Source: Pseudonocardia hierapolitana (GTDB lineage Bacteria; Actinomycetota; Actinomycetes; Mycobacteriales; Pseudonocardiaceae). Taken from it: 64,000 bases of DNA. Positions within the stretch are counted from its first letter, which is position 1. Each line of letters starts with the position of its first letter. This document shows, piece after piece, positions 54,122 through 62,871 of this stretch. The notes beneath the pieces are model-generated. The model was not told where the DNA came from. It searched no databases and worked only from the letters and a program-made list of their open reading frames with translations. The stretch lies in NCBI RefSeq assembly GCF_007994075.1, contig NZ_VIWU01000001.1, positions 5,084,001 to 5,148,000 on the forward strand, read 5' to 3'. Made by a program: the position numbers and the translations under genes.

Positions 54122-55402
54122 TCACGAAGACCCCGCGCGGAAGCGCCGGTCGGCGTCGTCCGCGGCTCGGATGCACAACAGGTACAGCAGGACGTAGGAC
54201 AGAGCGTGCCCGGCCGCCAGTGCCGCGATCGCCGTGGTGACGGGAGCGCCGGCGATCCCGCACACGAGGGGGCCGCCCGCCGTGAGCAGCAACCGGAGCA
54301 CCACCCAGGCCAGCTCGTGGTGCTGCCGCTCCAGCAGGAAGAGCGTCGAGGAGACCGGGACCACGGCGAGCTGACCCAGGTAGGCGAGCGCCAGCAGGCG
54401 GGCGTACTCGCCGGCCTCGGTCCATTCCTGGCCGAACACGACGCCGAACAATGCCGGGCCGGCGGCGAGAAGAACGGCGGCCGGAACTGCTCCCACGAGC
54501 AGGAGCCGGCGCACCGACGTCCGAACGATCCGGCCGAGCGTGCCGTTCGGCGTGCGGATCGCCGCGCTGGACTCGCCCGCGAACACCTGGTTGACGGCCT
54601 GGCCGATCACGGTGAACGGTCCGGAGATGACCCGGACGGTCAGGCCGAGGAATCCCGCGCGCACGTCGCCGTACAGGGCGGCGACCAGGAGCAGAGGAAC
54701 CTCGAGCCCCGCGGAGTTGACGAGAGCGGACGGCATGGCGATCAGGGGGAACCGGCGGTAGCGCCGCACGGCGGCCCGGATCGCGGCCACGGTCGGCCGT
54801 GGCTGGCGCAGCAGTCCTCTCCGGGAGACCAGGCCCCCGAGCGCGATGACACGGCCGACGCCGAGGCCCATCAGGAGCCCGACGGGCCGCACGCCGGCGA
54901 GTCCGAGGCCGAGCTGCGTGCCGACCTGACCGATGCCCTGCAGCAGGTTCCGCCTGCCCAGCGCACCGTAGCTCCGGTCGCGGACCATCCAGTCCGACAG
55001 CACGAGGTAGGTCCCGAAGGCGAGCACGGTGAGCACGACCAGCCACCAGTACCCGGCGAGCCGGGGCGCGCCGAGCAACGCGGCCAGCGGCGCCGCCGCC
55101 ACGGCGCCGACCAGCGCCGTGACCAGGCCCGTTGCCGCCACGAAAGCAAGGGCCGCCCAGGCCACGGCCGCGGCGTCCCGGTCGTCGACCGGCAGCGGGA
55201 CCGCGGACTCGAGCGAGGCGGTGCTCGCGACGGCGATCATGCTCACCACGGAGGCGAACACGGTGAACAGGCCGAAGTCGCCGGGATCGTAGAGCCTGGT
55301 CAGCAGCGGGTAGGTGAGGATCACGACGGCCTGTCCGGCGACGCTGCCGCTGACGATGCTGGCGACCCCACGCAGTGGCCCGCTGAGGCGCAATGCTCCC
55401 AT
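54122..55402 (-). CDS. Wzx-type oligosaccharide flippase
   Basis: 426-aa polytopic MOP-superfamily flippase: GVASIVSGSVAGQAVVILTYPLLTRLYDP followed by GDFGLFTVF is the typical Wzx N-terminus, and about 12 hydrophobic segments follow, with LRQVFAGE-like VNQVFAGESSAAIR in the middle loop. ATG 55402 is the likely start. It is followed on the same strand by the beta-helix lipoprotein after 103 nt. It should flip the region-C repeat unit; the protein at 843-2357 serves the region-A set or a second polymer. Confidence 0.9.
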   Translation of the reverse strand: MGALRLSGPLRGVASIVSGSVAGQAVVILTYPLLTRLYDPGDFGLFTVFASVVSMIAVASTASLESAVPLPVDDRDAAAVAWAALAFVAATGLVTALVGAVAAAPLAALLGAPRLAGYWWLVVLTVLAFGTYLVLSDWMVRDRSYGALGRRNLLQGIGQVGTQLGLGLAGVRPVGLLMGLGVGRVIALGGLVSRRGLLRQPRPTVAAIRAAVRRYRRFPLIAMPSALVNSAGLEVPLLLVAALYGDVRAGFLGLTVRVISGPFTVIGQAVNQVFAGESSAAIRTPNGTLGRIVRTSVRRLLLVGAVPAAVLLAAGPALFGVVFGQEWTEAGEYARLLALAYLGQLAVVPVSSTLFLLERQHHELAWVVLRLLLTAGGPLVCGIAGAPVTTAIAALAAGHALSYVLLYLLCIRAADDADRRFRAGSS

Positions 55403-55561
55403 CTCCCTCTATGGGTGCGTGATCGATGCCGCAACCGAGGAATCTCTCCGCATCGTGCCACGTGCTCCGGATGGACTTGACCACGGCGGTGTCGATGAGC
55501 CGTTCGGCGTGAATCCGCGATGCCCTGTAACGTCTGCACTCGGGGCAACGCGTTAGCGTAT

Positions 55562-56635
55562 GTGGAGCAAGCGAGCTCGGTCCGGAGTGACGCAGGTGGC
55601 ACAACGTCGGCGGCAGACGAGCTCGTGACCGGAGCCGGCGTCACCGACGAGATCCCGTGGGCGCACACCCCGTTCGAGCAGCGGTGGTGGTTGGAGGCCG
55701 TGGCCCCCGGTCAGTGGGGGGAGACGCTCGTCGAGCGGCAGGGGAAGATCGTGGCCAGGCTTCCCTGGGTGCGCCGCCGCAAGCTCGGAGTCACCGTGCT
55801 CACGCAGCCGCCGCTGACCCGGTTCGTCGGTCCGTGGATCCAGACCGGGGAGGGCAAGTACGAGACCCGGCTCGTCGCCGAGCACGAACTGATGGCGGAG
55901 CTGATCGCGAGGCTGCCGAGGTTCGACTCGTACCGCGCATCCTTGGCCCCGGCGATCACGAACTGGTTGCCGTTCTACTGGGCGGGGTTCGACGCGACGG
56001 TGCGCTACACCTACCGCCTCGACGATCTCAGCGATCCCGACCGGGTGTGGAACGGTCTCCGCTCGAACATCCGCAACCACGTCCGTCGCGCGAGCCGGCA
56101 GTTGGAGGTGCGCACCGACCTGGGCGTCGACGAGGTCTTGACGATCAACCGGAAGGTCTTCGCCCGGCAGGGGCTGCCGGTGTCCTTCAGCGACGCGCTG
56201 GCACACCGGCTCGACCACGCATGCCGGGCGCGGAGGGCGCGGAGCGTCCTGGCCGCGGTCGACGCCGACGGCCGGGTCCACGCCGCCTGGTTCTTCGTGC
56301 ATGATGCGACGACGACCTATCTGCTGTTCGGTGGCGGCGATCCGGAGTTGCGCTCGAGTGGCGCGAACAGCCTCGTCGTCTGGGAGGCGATCCGCAGGGC
56401 CTGTGAGACGTCGCAGAGTTTCGACTTCCTCGGCTCGATGATCGAGCCCATCGAGCGGTTCAACCGCGCCTTCGGCGCCCGTCAGGTGCCGTACTTCTTC
56501 GTTTCGCGTACTCGGCCGCACGCGCGGCTGCTGTTCGGGGCCCGCGACGCCGCACGCCTCGCGCGCGCACTGACCGACGCCCGTCGCCGTGGAGGCGAGG
56601 AGTCGACCCCGACGGGGGAAGGCACGTCTGGCTGA
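55562..56635 (+). CDS. FemAB/BioF2-like N-acyltransferase, tandem copy 1
   Basis: 357-aa double-GNAT protein: TPFEQRWWLEAVAPGQWGE, NWLPFYWAGFDATVRYTYRL, NIRNHVRRASRQLEV, VFARQGLPVSFSDAL, AWFFVHDATTTYLLFGGGD and FDFLGSMIEPIERFNRAFG, the last block being typical of the acyl-acceptor end. It could N-acylate an amino sugar of the repeat unit, perhaps one freed by the neighbouring PIG-L domain. Start is uncertain: GTG 55562 gives an N-terminus similar in length to that of the paralogue; ATG 55520 is an alternative. Divergent from the Wzx gene; the tandem copy follows after 23 nt. Confidence 0.8.
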   Translation: MEQASSVRSDAGGTTSAADELVTGAGVTDEIPWAHTPFEQRWWLEAVAPGQWGETLVERQGKIVARLPWVRRRKLGVTVLTQPPLTRFVGPWIQTGEGKYETRLVAEHELMAELIARLPRFDSYRASLAPAITNWLPFYWAGFDATVRYTYRLDDLSDPDRVWNGLRSNIRNHVRRASRQLEVRTDLGVDEVLTINRKVFARQGLPVSFSDALAHRLDHACRARRARSVLAAVDADGRVHAAWFFVHDATTTYLLFGGGDPELRSSGANSLVVWEAIRRACETSQSFDFLGSMIEPIERFNRAFGARQVPYFFVSRTRPHARLLFGARDAARLARALTDARRRGGEESTPTGEGTSG

Positions 56636-56658
56636 GCGCACTTCGCAGGTGAGCTCGC

Positions 56659-57729
56659 GTGGCGGTTGTGTCTGCGCTGCGTCCGATGACACCATGCCCG
56701 TTTGCCGATGAGCTACCGAGCGAAGCTGGCGTGATCGACGAGATCCCCTGGGCGCACACCCCGTTCGAGCAGCGGTGGTGGTTGGAGGCCGTGGCCCCCG
56801 GCCAGTGGGGGGAGACGCTCGTCGAGCGCCAGGGGAAGATCGTGGCCAGGCTTCCCTGGGTGCGCCGCGGTCGGCTGGGTGTCACCGTGCTCAGCCAGCC
56901 GCCGCTGACCCGCTTCTTCGGTCCGTGGCTTCATGCCTCGGCAAGCAGGTACGAGGCTCGGCTCAGGAACGAGCGCGATCTGATGACCGAGCTGATCGCG
57001 AAGCTGCCGAGGTTCGATGCGTACCGCGCGAGCTTCGCCCCGACTGTCACGAACTGGTTGCCGTTCTACTGGGCCGGCTTCGACGCCACGGTGCGGTACA
57101 CCTACCGGCTCGACGATCTCAGCGATCCCGACCGCCTGTGGGACGGCGTCGGCAAGAACGTCCGCAACCACGTCCGCCGCGCGAGCCGGCTGCTGGAGGT
57201 GCGTACCGACCTGGGCGTCGACGACGTCCTTCGGATCAACCGGAAGGTCTTCGCCCGGCAGGGACTGCCGGTGTCCTTCAGCGACGCGCTGGCACACCGG
57301 CTCGACCGCGCTTGCCAGGCGCGGGGGGTGCGGAGCGTTCTGGCCGCGGTCGACGCTCGCGAGCGGGTCCACGCCGCCCAGTTCTTCGTGCGGGACGCGA
57401 CGACGACCTACTCGCTCTTCGGCGGCGCCGATCCGGAGTTGCGCTCCAGCGGTGCGCACAGCCTCGTCGTCTGGGAGGCGATCCGCAGGGCCTGTGAGAC
57501 GTCGCAGAGTTTCGACTTCCTCGGCTCGATGATCGAGTCCGTCGAGCGGTTCAACCGTGCCTTCGGAGCGCGCCAGGTGCCGTACTTCTTCGTTTCACGT
57601 ACTCGGCCGCACGTGCGGCCGATGCTCGCCGCCCGCAGTGCTGCGACACGCCTCGCGCGCGCAGCGGCCGACGCTCGTCGGGCCAGGGGTGGGGAATCAG
57701 GCCCGACCGGGGAAGACGGGCCTGGTTAG
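56659..57729 (+). CDS. FemAB/BioF2-like N-acyltransferase, tandem copy 2
   Basis: 356-aa close paralogue of the preceding protein; the two match almost residue for residue over the core (for example PWAHTPFEQRWWLEAVAPGQ in both). Differences cluster in the loop after LTRF (FFGPWLHASASRYEARL here) and in the C-terminal tail, which may alter acceptor choice. GTG 56659 is preceded by AGGTGAG. The last 33 nt overlap the convergent formyltransferase/deacetylase gene. Recent tandem duplication is evident from long identical DNA runs shared by 55660-55790 and 56740-56870. Confidence 0.82.
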   Translation: MAVVSALRPMTPCPFADELPSEAGVIDEIPWAHTPFEQRWWLEAVAPGQWGETLVERQGKIVARLPWVRRGRLGVTVLSQPPLTRFFGPWLHASASRYEARLRNERDLMTELIAKLPRFDAYRASFAPTVTNWLPFYWAGFDATVRYTYRLDDLSDPDRLWDGVGKNVRNHVRRASRLLEVRTDLGVDDVLRINRKVFARQGLPVSFSDALAHRLDRACQARGVRSVLAAVDARERVHAAQFFVRDATTTYSLFGGADPELRSSGAHSLVVWEAIRRACETSQSFDFLGSMIESVERFNRAFGARQVPYFFVSRTRPHVRPMLAARSAATRLARAAADARRARGGESGPTGEDGPG

Positions 57730-59217
57730 CCGTTCGCGCACCGACACGAAGCCCTCGGCGAGCATGTACCCGGAGTGTCCACCGCGGACTCTCGCCAGGG
57801 CCTCGATGTACTCGAAGCTGCGCGGGTGCCGCCCTCCGATCATCTCGGTGGGATAGCACTCCAGCGCCTTGACCTTGCGGTCCCACACGGACTCGACATC
57901 GATGTACGTGGTGGGGTTGAAGACGTAGTCTCCGACCTGTGGCGCCTGGTCGGTGGACGACGGTGTCTCGAACGTCAGGAAGCGGCTGACGGTCGATCCC
58001 AGCGGGGTCATCGGCCTGCTGGCCGCGTAGACCGCCTTGAAGACCACCTGGTGGTCCGTGTTCGCGTCGCCGCCGTGGTGGGTGTAGATGACGGTCGGAC
58101 GGTGCGTCCCGATTGCCGCCTCGACCGTCTTGATCAGCTCGATGAAGGGGACCGAGTCCAACCGTTGGTCGGGGAAGTCGTGGAACTCCACCGTCGCGAT
58201 GCCCAGTTCCTCGGCCGCGGCGAGGGCACATTCACGGCGTGTCTCGCACCGGGGGGTGTGCGCGAGCTTCTCCTCCTCGCCCTCCGACATGATCACGACC
58301 GTGACCTCGCTGCCGGCCTCGGCGTGCAGCGCGAGCGTGCCGCCGACCCCGAGCGTCTCGTCGTCGGGATGGGCCACGACGCAGAGCACCTGTTGGTACA
58401 TCGGGTCGTGCTGGAGCCGCCGCGGCGGCGGGAGCTGCAGCTCGGGGGCTGCGCGCGCCTTCTCGATCAGCACCGGTACGCCGTCGCCGGCGTAGGTGTG
58501 GGCCACCGGGTACGGCGGCGCGAGTGCCCGGATCAGGTTGACGACCTCGTGGGCAGGCCTGGTCCAGTCGATCTCGCCGTCGGCGGGCGTGCGCCTGCGG
58601 GTGTACGTGCCAGCGCCCTCCGGCTGCGGGGTGCGTGGTGCCGTGCCGTCGAGGACGGCGTCGAGATGCCTCTCGAGCAGGCGGACAGTGGCGTCGTCGG
58701 CCTTGCGCAGCACGTCCGCGGCGTCGTCGTCCTCCTCGATGGCGAACCGCTCGACCGCGATGACGTCGCCGGTGTCGATCCCCTCGTCCATGTAGAACAT
58801 CGAGATGCCGGTCTCGGTCAGCCCGTCGACCATGGCCCAGATGAGCGGCGAGCAGCCGCGGCGGCCCGGCAGCACGGCCGAATGGAAGCCGATGACCCCG
58901 CCGGGCGGGACGTCGAGGATCGCCGGCGGGATGACCTGGGAGAAGCCGACGACGATGATCACATCCGGGGCGAGCTCCCGGATCTCGTCGACGTGGTGCT
59001 TGATGCGCCTGATCTTGCGCAGCCGACCGGGCTCGACCAGGTCGTCGAATGCGCGGAAGCCCGAGACCCGCGACGCCTCGGAATCGTCGAGGACGAAGGC
59101 GGCGACCAGGTCGGCCCGCGGGTGCCGGAGGAGGACCTCGACGGCGCGGCGACCGTCGTCGAGCCCTCCGATGAACACCACCCGCGGTGCCGGTCCGGCG
59201 GTCGTCTCTGCGGACAT
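57697..59217 (-). CDS. Formyltransferase / PIG-L deacetylase fusion protein
   Basis: 506-aa fusion. Residues ~10-260 are a formyltransferase of the methionyl-tRNA/sugar N-formyltransferase fold: VVFIGGLDDGRRAVEVLL, VVGFSQVIPP, GFHSAVLPGRRG and MDEGIDTGDVIA, with the catalytic His and Asp, but Gly where many members have Asn before the His. A C-domain follows (TPADGEIDWTRPAHEVVNLI). Residues ~275-506 are a PIG-L deacetylase: CVVAHPDDETLGVGGT and HHGGDANTDHQVVF. The two activities would swap an N-acetyl for an N-formyl group on one amino sugar, using a formyl-folate cofactor. ATG 59217 follows GAGGGGG; ATG 59229, overlapping the kinase stop (ATGA), is the alternative. Confidence 0.87.
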   Translation of the reverse strand: MSAETTAGPAPRVVFIGGLDDGRRAVEVLLRHPRADLVAAFVLDDSEASRVSGFRAFDDLVEPGRLRKIRRIKHHVDEIRELAPDVIIVVGFSQVIPPAILDVPPGGVIGFHSAVLPGRRGCSPLIWAMVDGLTETGISMFYMDEGIDTGDVIAVERFAIEEDDDAADVLRKADDATVRLLERHLDAVLDGTAPRTPQPEGAGTYTRRRTPADGEIDWTRPAHEVVNLIRALAPPYPVAHTYAGDGVPVLIEKARAAPELQLPPPRRLQHDPMYQQVLCVVAHPDDETLGVGGTLALHAEAGSEVTVVIMSEGEEEKLAHTPRCETRRECALAAAEELGIATVEFHDFPDQRLDSVPFIELIKTVEAAIGTHRPTVIYTHHGGDANTDHQVVFKAVYAASRPMTPLGSTVSRFLTFETPSSTDQAPQVGDYVFNPTTYIDVESVWDRKVKALECYPTEMIGGRHPRSFEYIEALARVRGGHSGYMLAEGFVSVRERLTRPVFPGRA

Positions 59218-59225
59218 CTGCCCCC

Positions 59226-60764
59226 TCATCCCCCTTCAGGCCGTGGACGCGGTCGCGGCGACGGGCGCTGCGCGGTGGCGGCGAGCACCGCCTCGGATGG
59301 CGGATGTGCCACCGGTGCCGGTGCCTGCGGCGGCGGGGGCGGACCGTCGCGCCCTCCCGGCACCGGCGATGAGGAGCCGGGCGACACAGACCACGGCCCG
59401 ACGGCGTACTGGGTGCCGACGCTGCTGGCGAGGTACGCGTCGTCCCCGCCGTCGTTCTTGCCCTGAACCATCGTCAGCACCGAGCCGAGCAGCCGTGCGG
59501 ACACCGTGCGGAGGGCAAGCGTCGCTTCCTCGGCCGCCGACGTCGTCGTCTTCCCCCAGCGCACCACCAGCACGACACCGTCCACCCGCGGAGCGAGGAC
59601 GGATGCGTCCGACACGGCGCCCAGAGGTGGCGAATCGATGATCACGACGTCGTACCGGGCGCGCACGTCAGCGAGGAGCCGGTCCATCGTCGGCTGGCTG
59701 AGCAGCTCGCTGGGGTTCGGTGGCAGCGGCCCGCTGGGCAGGACGTCGACGGCGTCGTGCCACCGGTGCACGGCCGGCATCCAGTTCACGCGGCTGGCGA
59801 GGACATTGGTCAACCCGACGGTGCGGTCGATCCCGAACAGGTCCGCGGCGCGGGGGTGGCGGAAGTCGGCCTCGATCACCAGCACGCGTTTGCCCGCGTC
59901 GGCCATCGCCAGGGCGAGGTTGCACACCGTCGTCGTCGTGCCCTCGTCCGGGCCGGCGCTCGTGAGCAGGATCGTCCGGTGGGCGTCGTGCACGTTGATG
60001 GACTGCAGGTTGGCGCGCAGCTGCCGGAACGCCTCGGCCACCCGGCCCCTGGGGCGCTCGCGGAAGGCGAGGCGGTGCGCCCGGACGTCGTTGTCGTCGG
60101 CGATCACCCCCAGCACCGGGGCGTCGACGGCGCGGCGCAGCTGATCGCGGGACTTGACGGACCGGTCGAGGGCGTTGCGCAACAGCGCGTAGCCGATTCC
60201 GGCGAGGAGCCCGAGAACGAGACCGAGCGCGATGTTCAGCAGCGGCCGCGGCTGTGTCGGCGATGTCGGTGGGACGGCCGACTCGAACGTCCGGGCGGTG
60301 ACCACCGGTGGGGTCTGCGGGTCCGGCTGCTCCAGCTCTGCGACGTTGGCGTTGAACCTCTCGGCCAGGGTGTTCGCGATGTCCGCGGCCCGCTGCGGCG
60401 ACTCGTCCTCGACGGTCGCGGTGAGCAACAGGGTGTCCGGTGTGGTGCTCGCGCTGATCTTGTCCAGCACCTCGTCGGCGGTGATCCCGCCCCCCATCCG
60501 CTCCGCCACCTGCGAGGCGACCCGTTGGCTGCGCAGCACCTCGAGGTAGGTGGCCATCCGCTGAGCGGACAGGTCACCGCCCTCAACGGCCGCGGCCACG
60601 TCACCACCGGGAGATCGCGCGGAGACGAAGATGGTGACCGAAGCCGCGTACGTCGGCGGCACGAGCACGGTGACACCAACGGCGACGAGCAGGCCCAGCA
60701 GAAGCCCGGCTATGACGGACCGCCATCGAGCGCCGAGTACGTCCAGACACTCCCGCGGTGTCAC
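59226..60764 (-). CDS. Wzz/BY-kinase-like chain-length protein with altered Walker A
   Basis: 512-aa protein with a Wzz domain (helix VIAGLLLGLLVAVGVTVLV near residue 18, a second helix ending GLLAGIGYALLRN) fused to a cytoplasmic BY-kinase-type ATPase. The P-loop reads SAGPDEGTTTTVCN: Thr276 stands where the catalytic Lys of GK[ST] is expected. Walker A' is LVIEADFRHP (Glu for the first Asp) and Walker B is VVIIDSPP. The tail is proline-rich with few tyrosines rather than a tyrosine cluster. It may still set chain length, but kinase activity is doubtful. GTG 60764 follows GGGGG at 6 nt. Next gene start overlaps or lies 8 nt after the stop. Confidence 0.9.
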   Translation of the reverse strand: MTPRECLDVLGARWRSVIAGLLLGLLVAVGVTVLVPPTYAASVTIFVSARSPGGDVAAAVEGGDLSAQRMATYLEVLRSQRVASQVAERMGGGITADEVLDKISASTTPDTLLLTATVEDESPQRAADIANTLAERFNANVAELEQPDPQTPPVVTARTFESAVPPTSPTQPRPLLNIALGLVLGLLAGIGYALLRNALDRSVKSRDQLRRAVDAPVLGVIADDNDVRAHRLAFRERPRGRVAEAFRQLRANLQSINVHDAHRTILLTSAGPDEGTTTTVCNLALAMADAGKRVLVIEADFRHPRAADLFGIDRTVGLTNVLASRVNWMPAVHRWHDAVDVLPSGPLPPNPSELLSQPTMDRLLADVRARYDVVIIDSPPLGAVSDASVLAPRVDGVVLVVRWGKTTTSAAEEATLALRTVSARLLGSVLTMVQGKNDGGDDAYLASSVGTQYAVGPWSVSPGSSSPVPGGRDGPPPPPQAPAPVAHPPSEAVLAATAQRPSPRPRPRPEGG

Positions 60765-60947
60765 ACGCAACCCCCGTCTCCCGGGCGCCAGCGCCCAGGA
60801 TCTGTTGGCAATCTCACAACTCCCCATACAGGTCGTCGCGCTCGAGGCCCAACCGTTACTCGCTCGGGGAAGCACTTTCCACCTCAGTTCGTCCCGGTTC
60901 TCAGCGGGTTTTCAGGTTCCGGCGGGTCCTGCGCGCTGATCGGTAGC
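60765..60947. promoter_or_regulatory. Divergent promoter region between BY-kinase and PAP2 genes
   Basis: About 180 bp separating the leftward chain-length/kinase gene from the rightward PAP2-like gene; it must hold both promoters. No clear -10/-35 or repeat was identified. Confidence 0.35.
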
Positions 60948-61628
60948 GTGGACGAGGTGGTGGGTGATCGCGTCGAGCCGCCCCTTCTCCCGACGGCCCT
61001 GCGGCGCCGGACCACCGTGGTCGTGGTGGTCGCCGTCGTCGTCTTCGCCCTGCTGGCCGCGCGGTACGCGGGCGGGTCGAGTGCCCGCTGGCTCGACCAC
61101 CGCACCGAGAAACTGGTCGACGAGCTCACGCCGCGCAGCCGCTGGATCGTCCTGCTGATCGAGGTCGGCAGCCCGCTGGTCGTCGTCGTCACCGCCTTCC
61201 TGACCGCGCTCGTGTGCCTGCTGCTCCGGCGTCGCCGGCTGGCGCTGCTCGCGGTCCTCGGGCCCGGCGCGGCCGGCGCGTGCGCGATGCTGTTCCAACC
61301 GCTGGTCGGCCGCACCATCGAGGGCGACTGGGCCTACCCCAGCGGTCACACCGCCGGGGCGACGTCACTCGCCCTCCTCGCGGCGTTCGTGCTGGCCGCG
61401 TTGCTGCGGCCCGACCCGCCGCGGGCGGCCGCGCTCATCGCCGGGATCGGCGCGCTGGCCGGCACCTCGATGACCGTGCTGCTCGTCGCCGCCGGCTGGC
61501 ACTACGCGACCGACGCCGTCGGCGGTTTCCTCGTCGCGGTCGCCGCCGTGCTCGGCGTCGCCCTGCTGATCGACGCACTGGCCGACCGCCGCCGCGAGCC
61601 GGACACCGTCTACACGAGACGCGGGTAG
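60948..61628 (+). CDS. PAP2-family membrane phosphatase-like protein (paralogue)
   Basis: 226-aa membrane protein that resembles 36405-37067 in layout: an N-terminal helix, ARYAGGSSARWLDHRTEKL, LIEVGSPLVVVV and the PAP2 core YPSGHTAGATSLA and GWHYATDAVGG. In motif 1 the expected Lys is Gln (FQPLVGRTIEG), and the motif-3 Arg is missing, so it departs further from active PAP2 enzymes than its paralogue. The start is uncertain (GTG 60948, 60957 or 60960) because no good ribosome binding site is present. Recycling of undecaprenyl pyrophosphate would fit the locus if it is active. The end overlaps the convergent GT4 by 19 nt. Confidence 0.72.
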   Translation: MDEVVGDRVEPPLLPTALRRRTTVVVVVAVVVFALLAARYAGGSSARWLDHRTEKLVDELTPRSRWIVLLIEVGSPLVVVVTAFLTALVCLLLRRRRLALLAVLGPGAAGACAMLFQPLVGRTIEGDWAYPSGHTAGATSLALLAAFVLAALLRPDPPRAAALIAGIGALAGTSMTVLLVAAGWHYATDAVGGFLVAVAAVLGVALLIDALADRRREPDTVYTRRG

Positions 61629-62731
61629 AGCGCGTCGAGCTTCGCGAACTCGGTCTCCCAGTTGTAGCGCTCGAGGATCGCGCGGCGGCCGTTGGCGCCC
61701 AGCCTGCGTGCCTCGTCCGGATCCGTGAGCAGCTTCTCGATCGCCGCGGCGGCCGCGCGCGGATCCATCGGGTCGACCGTGATCCCGCAGTCGGCGTCGC
61801 CGACGAGCCGGACCCACAGCGGGAAGTCCGAGCACACCACCGGCACGGCGCAAGCCATGTACTCGAACATCTTGGTCGAGTAGGAGTCGAGGTAGTTGCT
61901 GATGGGGTGGTCGACGACGATCCCGCACACCGCGTCGCGGATCGCCTCGATCGCACGCTCGTGGGCGACGCCGCCGAGGTAGTCCACCCGCGGCCAGCCC
62001 TCGCTCGACCGCGCGTCGCGCTCCACGGCCTCGTCGTCGAACCAGCCCGCGACGACCGCCCTCGCCCCTTCGGGTAGCGCCGCGGCGACCTCCGGGATCT
62101 CCCGAGCGCCCTGGACGGCCTTGAGCCCGCCCACGTATGCGAACGCGTACCGGCGTTCCTCCACGGGCACCGGCTCCGGTCGCTGCGCGATCTCGGCCTC
62201 CGGGAAATTCTGGACCACCACCGTCTTCGCCACCGGGAACTTCTCGGCGATCGTCGGCGTGGCGGCGACGATCGCGTCGAAGGCCCTGCCACCGATCCAC
62301 TCGGCCACGGCGGCACCCCAGGCCAGGAACCGCCGCGCGTACCACGGGATCCACCACTTGTTCATGATCTGCAGCGGGACGTCCTCGTGAACGTCGTAGA
62401 CCACGCGGCAGCCGAGGAGCTTGAGCAGCAGACCGACCCAGATCAGCTCGGGGTCGTGGAAATGGCAGATGTCGGCGCGCTCGCGCCGCGCGGCCCGGAA
62501 CACCCGCCACGACAGGCGGAACGCCCGGTCGATGCGGTTGCGCGGCAGCCCTACCCCGACGACCCGCACCCCGGCCAGGGGTTCGCGGGCCGGCCGGCCG
62601 GCGATCAGCGCGACGTCGTGGCCCGCCCGCACCAGGCTCGCGCATTCCCGGTGCAGGATCCGCGTGTCCTCCACGCGGTGCACCGAGGTCAGGTGCCGGA
62701 TCCTCGGACGGACATGTGCGATGTCGTTCAC
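61610..62731 (-). CDS. GT4 glycosyltransferase
   Basis: 373-aa GT-B transferase: IRHLTSVHRVEDTRILHREC, ICHFHDPELIWVGLLLKLLG, VVYDVHEDVPLQI and ATPTIAEKFP in the N-domain; FAYVGGLKAVQGAREI, VDYLGGVAHERAIEAI and the donor-site segment KMFEYMACAVPVVCSDFPLW in the C-domain, where the Glu of FEYMA is the usual GT4 glutamate. ATG 62731 begins MNDIAHVRPR. The gene is divergent from the polymerase gene across 140 nt. It probably adds a middle or last sugar of the region-C repeat unit. Confidence 0.9.
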   Translation of the reverse strand: MNDIAHVRPRIRHLTSVHRVEDTRILHRECASLVRAGHDVALIAGRPAREPLAGVRVVGVGLPRNRIDRAFRLSWRVFRAARRERADICHFHDPELIWVGLLLKLLGCRVVYDVHEDVPLQIMNKWWIPWYARRFLAWGAAVAEWIGGRAFDAIVAATPTIAEKFPVAKTVVVQNFPEAEIAQRPEPVPVEERRYAFAYVGGLKAVQGAREIPEVAAALPEGARAVVAGWFDDEAVERDARSSEGWPRVDYLGGVAHERAIEAIRDAVCGIVVDHPISNYLDSYSTKMFEYMACAVPVVCSDFPLWVRLVGDADCGITVDPMDPRAAAAAIEKLLTDPDEARRLGANGRRAILERYNWETEFAKLDALYPRLV

Positions 62732-62871
62732 GTGCGGTTGCTCCCCACGACCGGGCGCCCCCGGTGCCTCCGCGATGTGACTTCGGTCGACGAGCCCACG
62801 TGGACGGGATCGCCCGGGACGCCCTCCACGTTAGCCGCCGGTCACAGGCTCGAATTGCTACTGTCCGAGGC

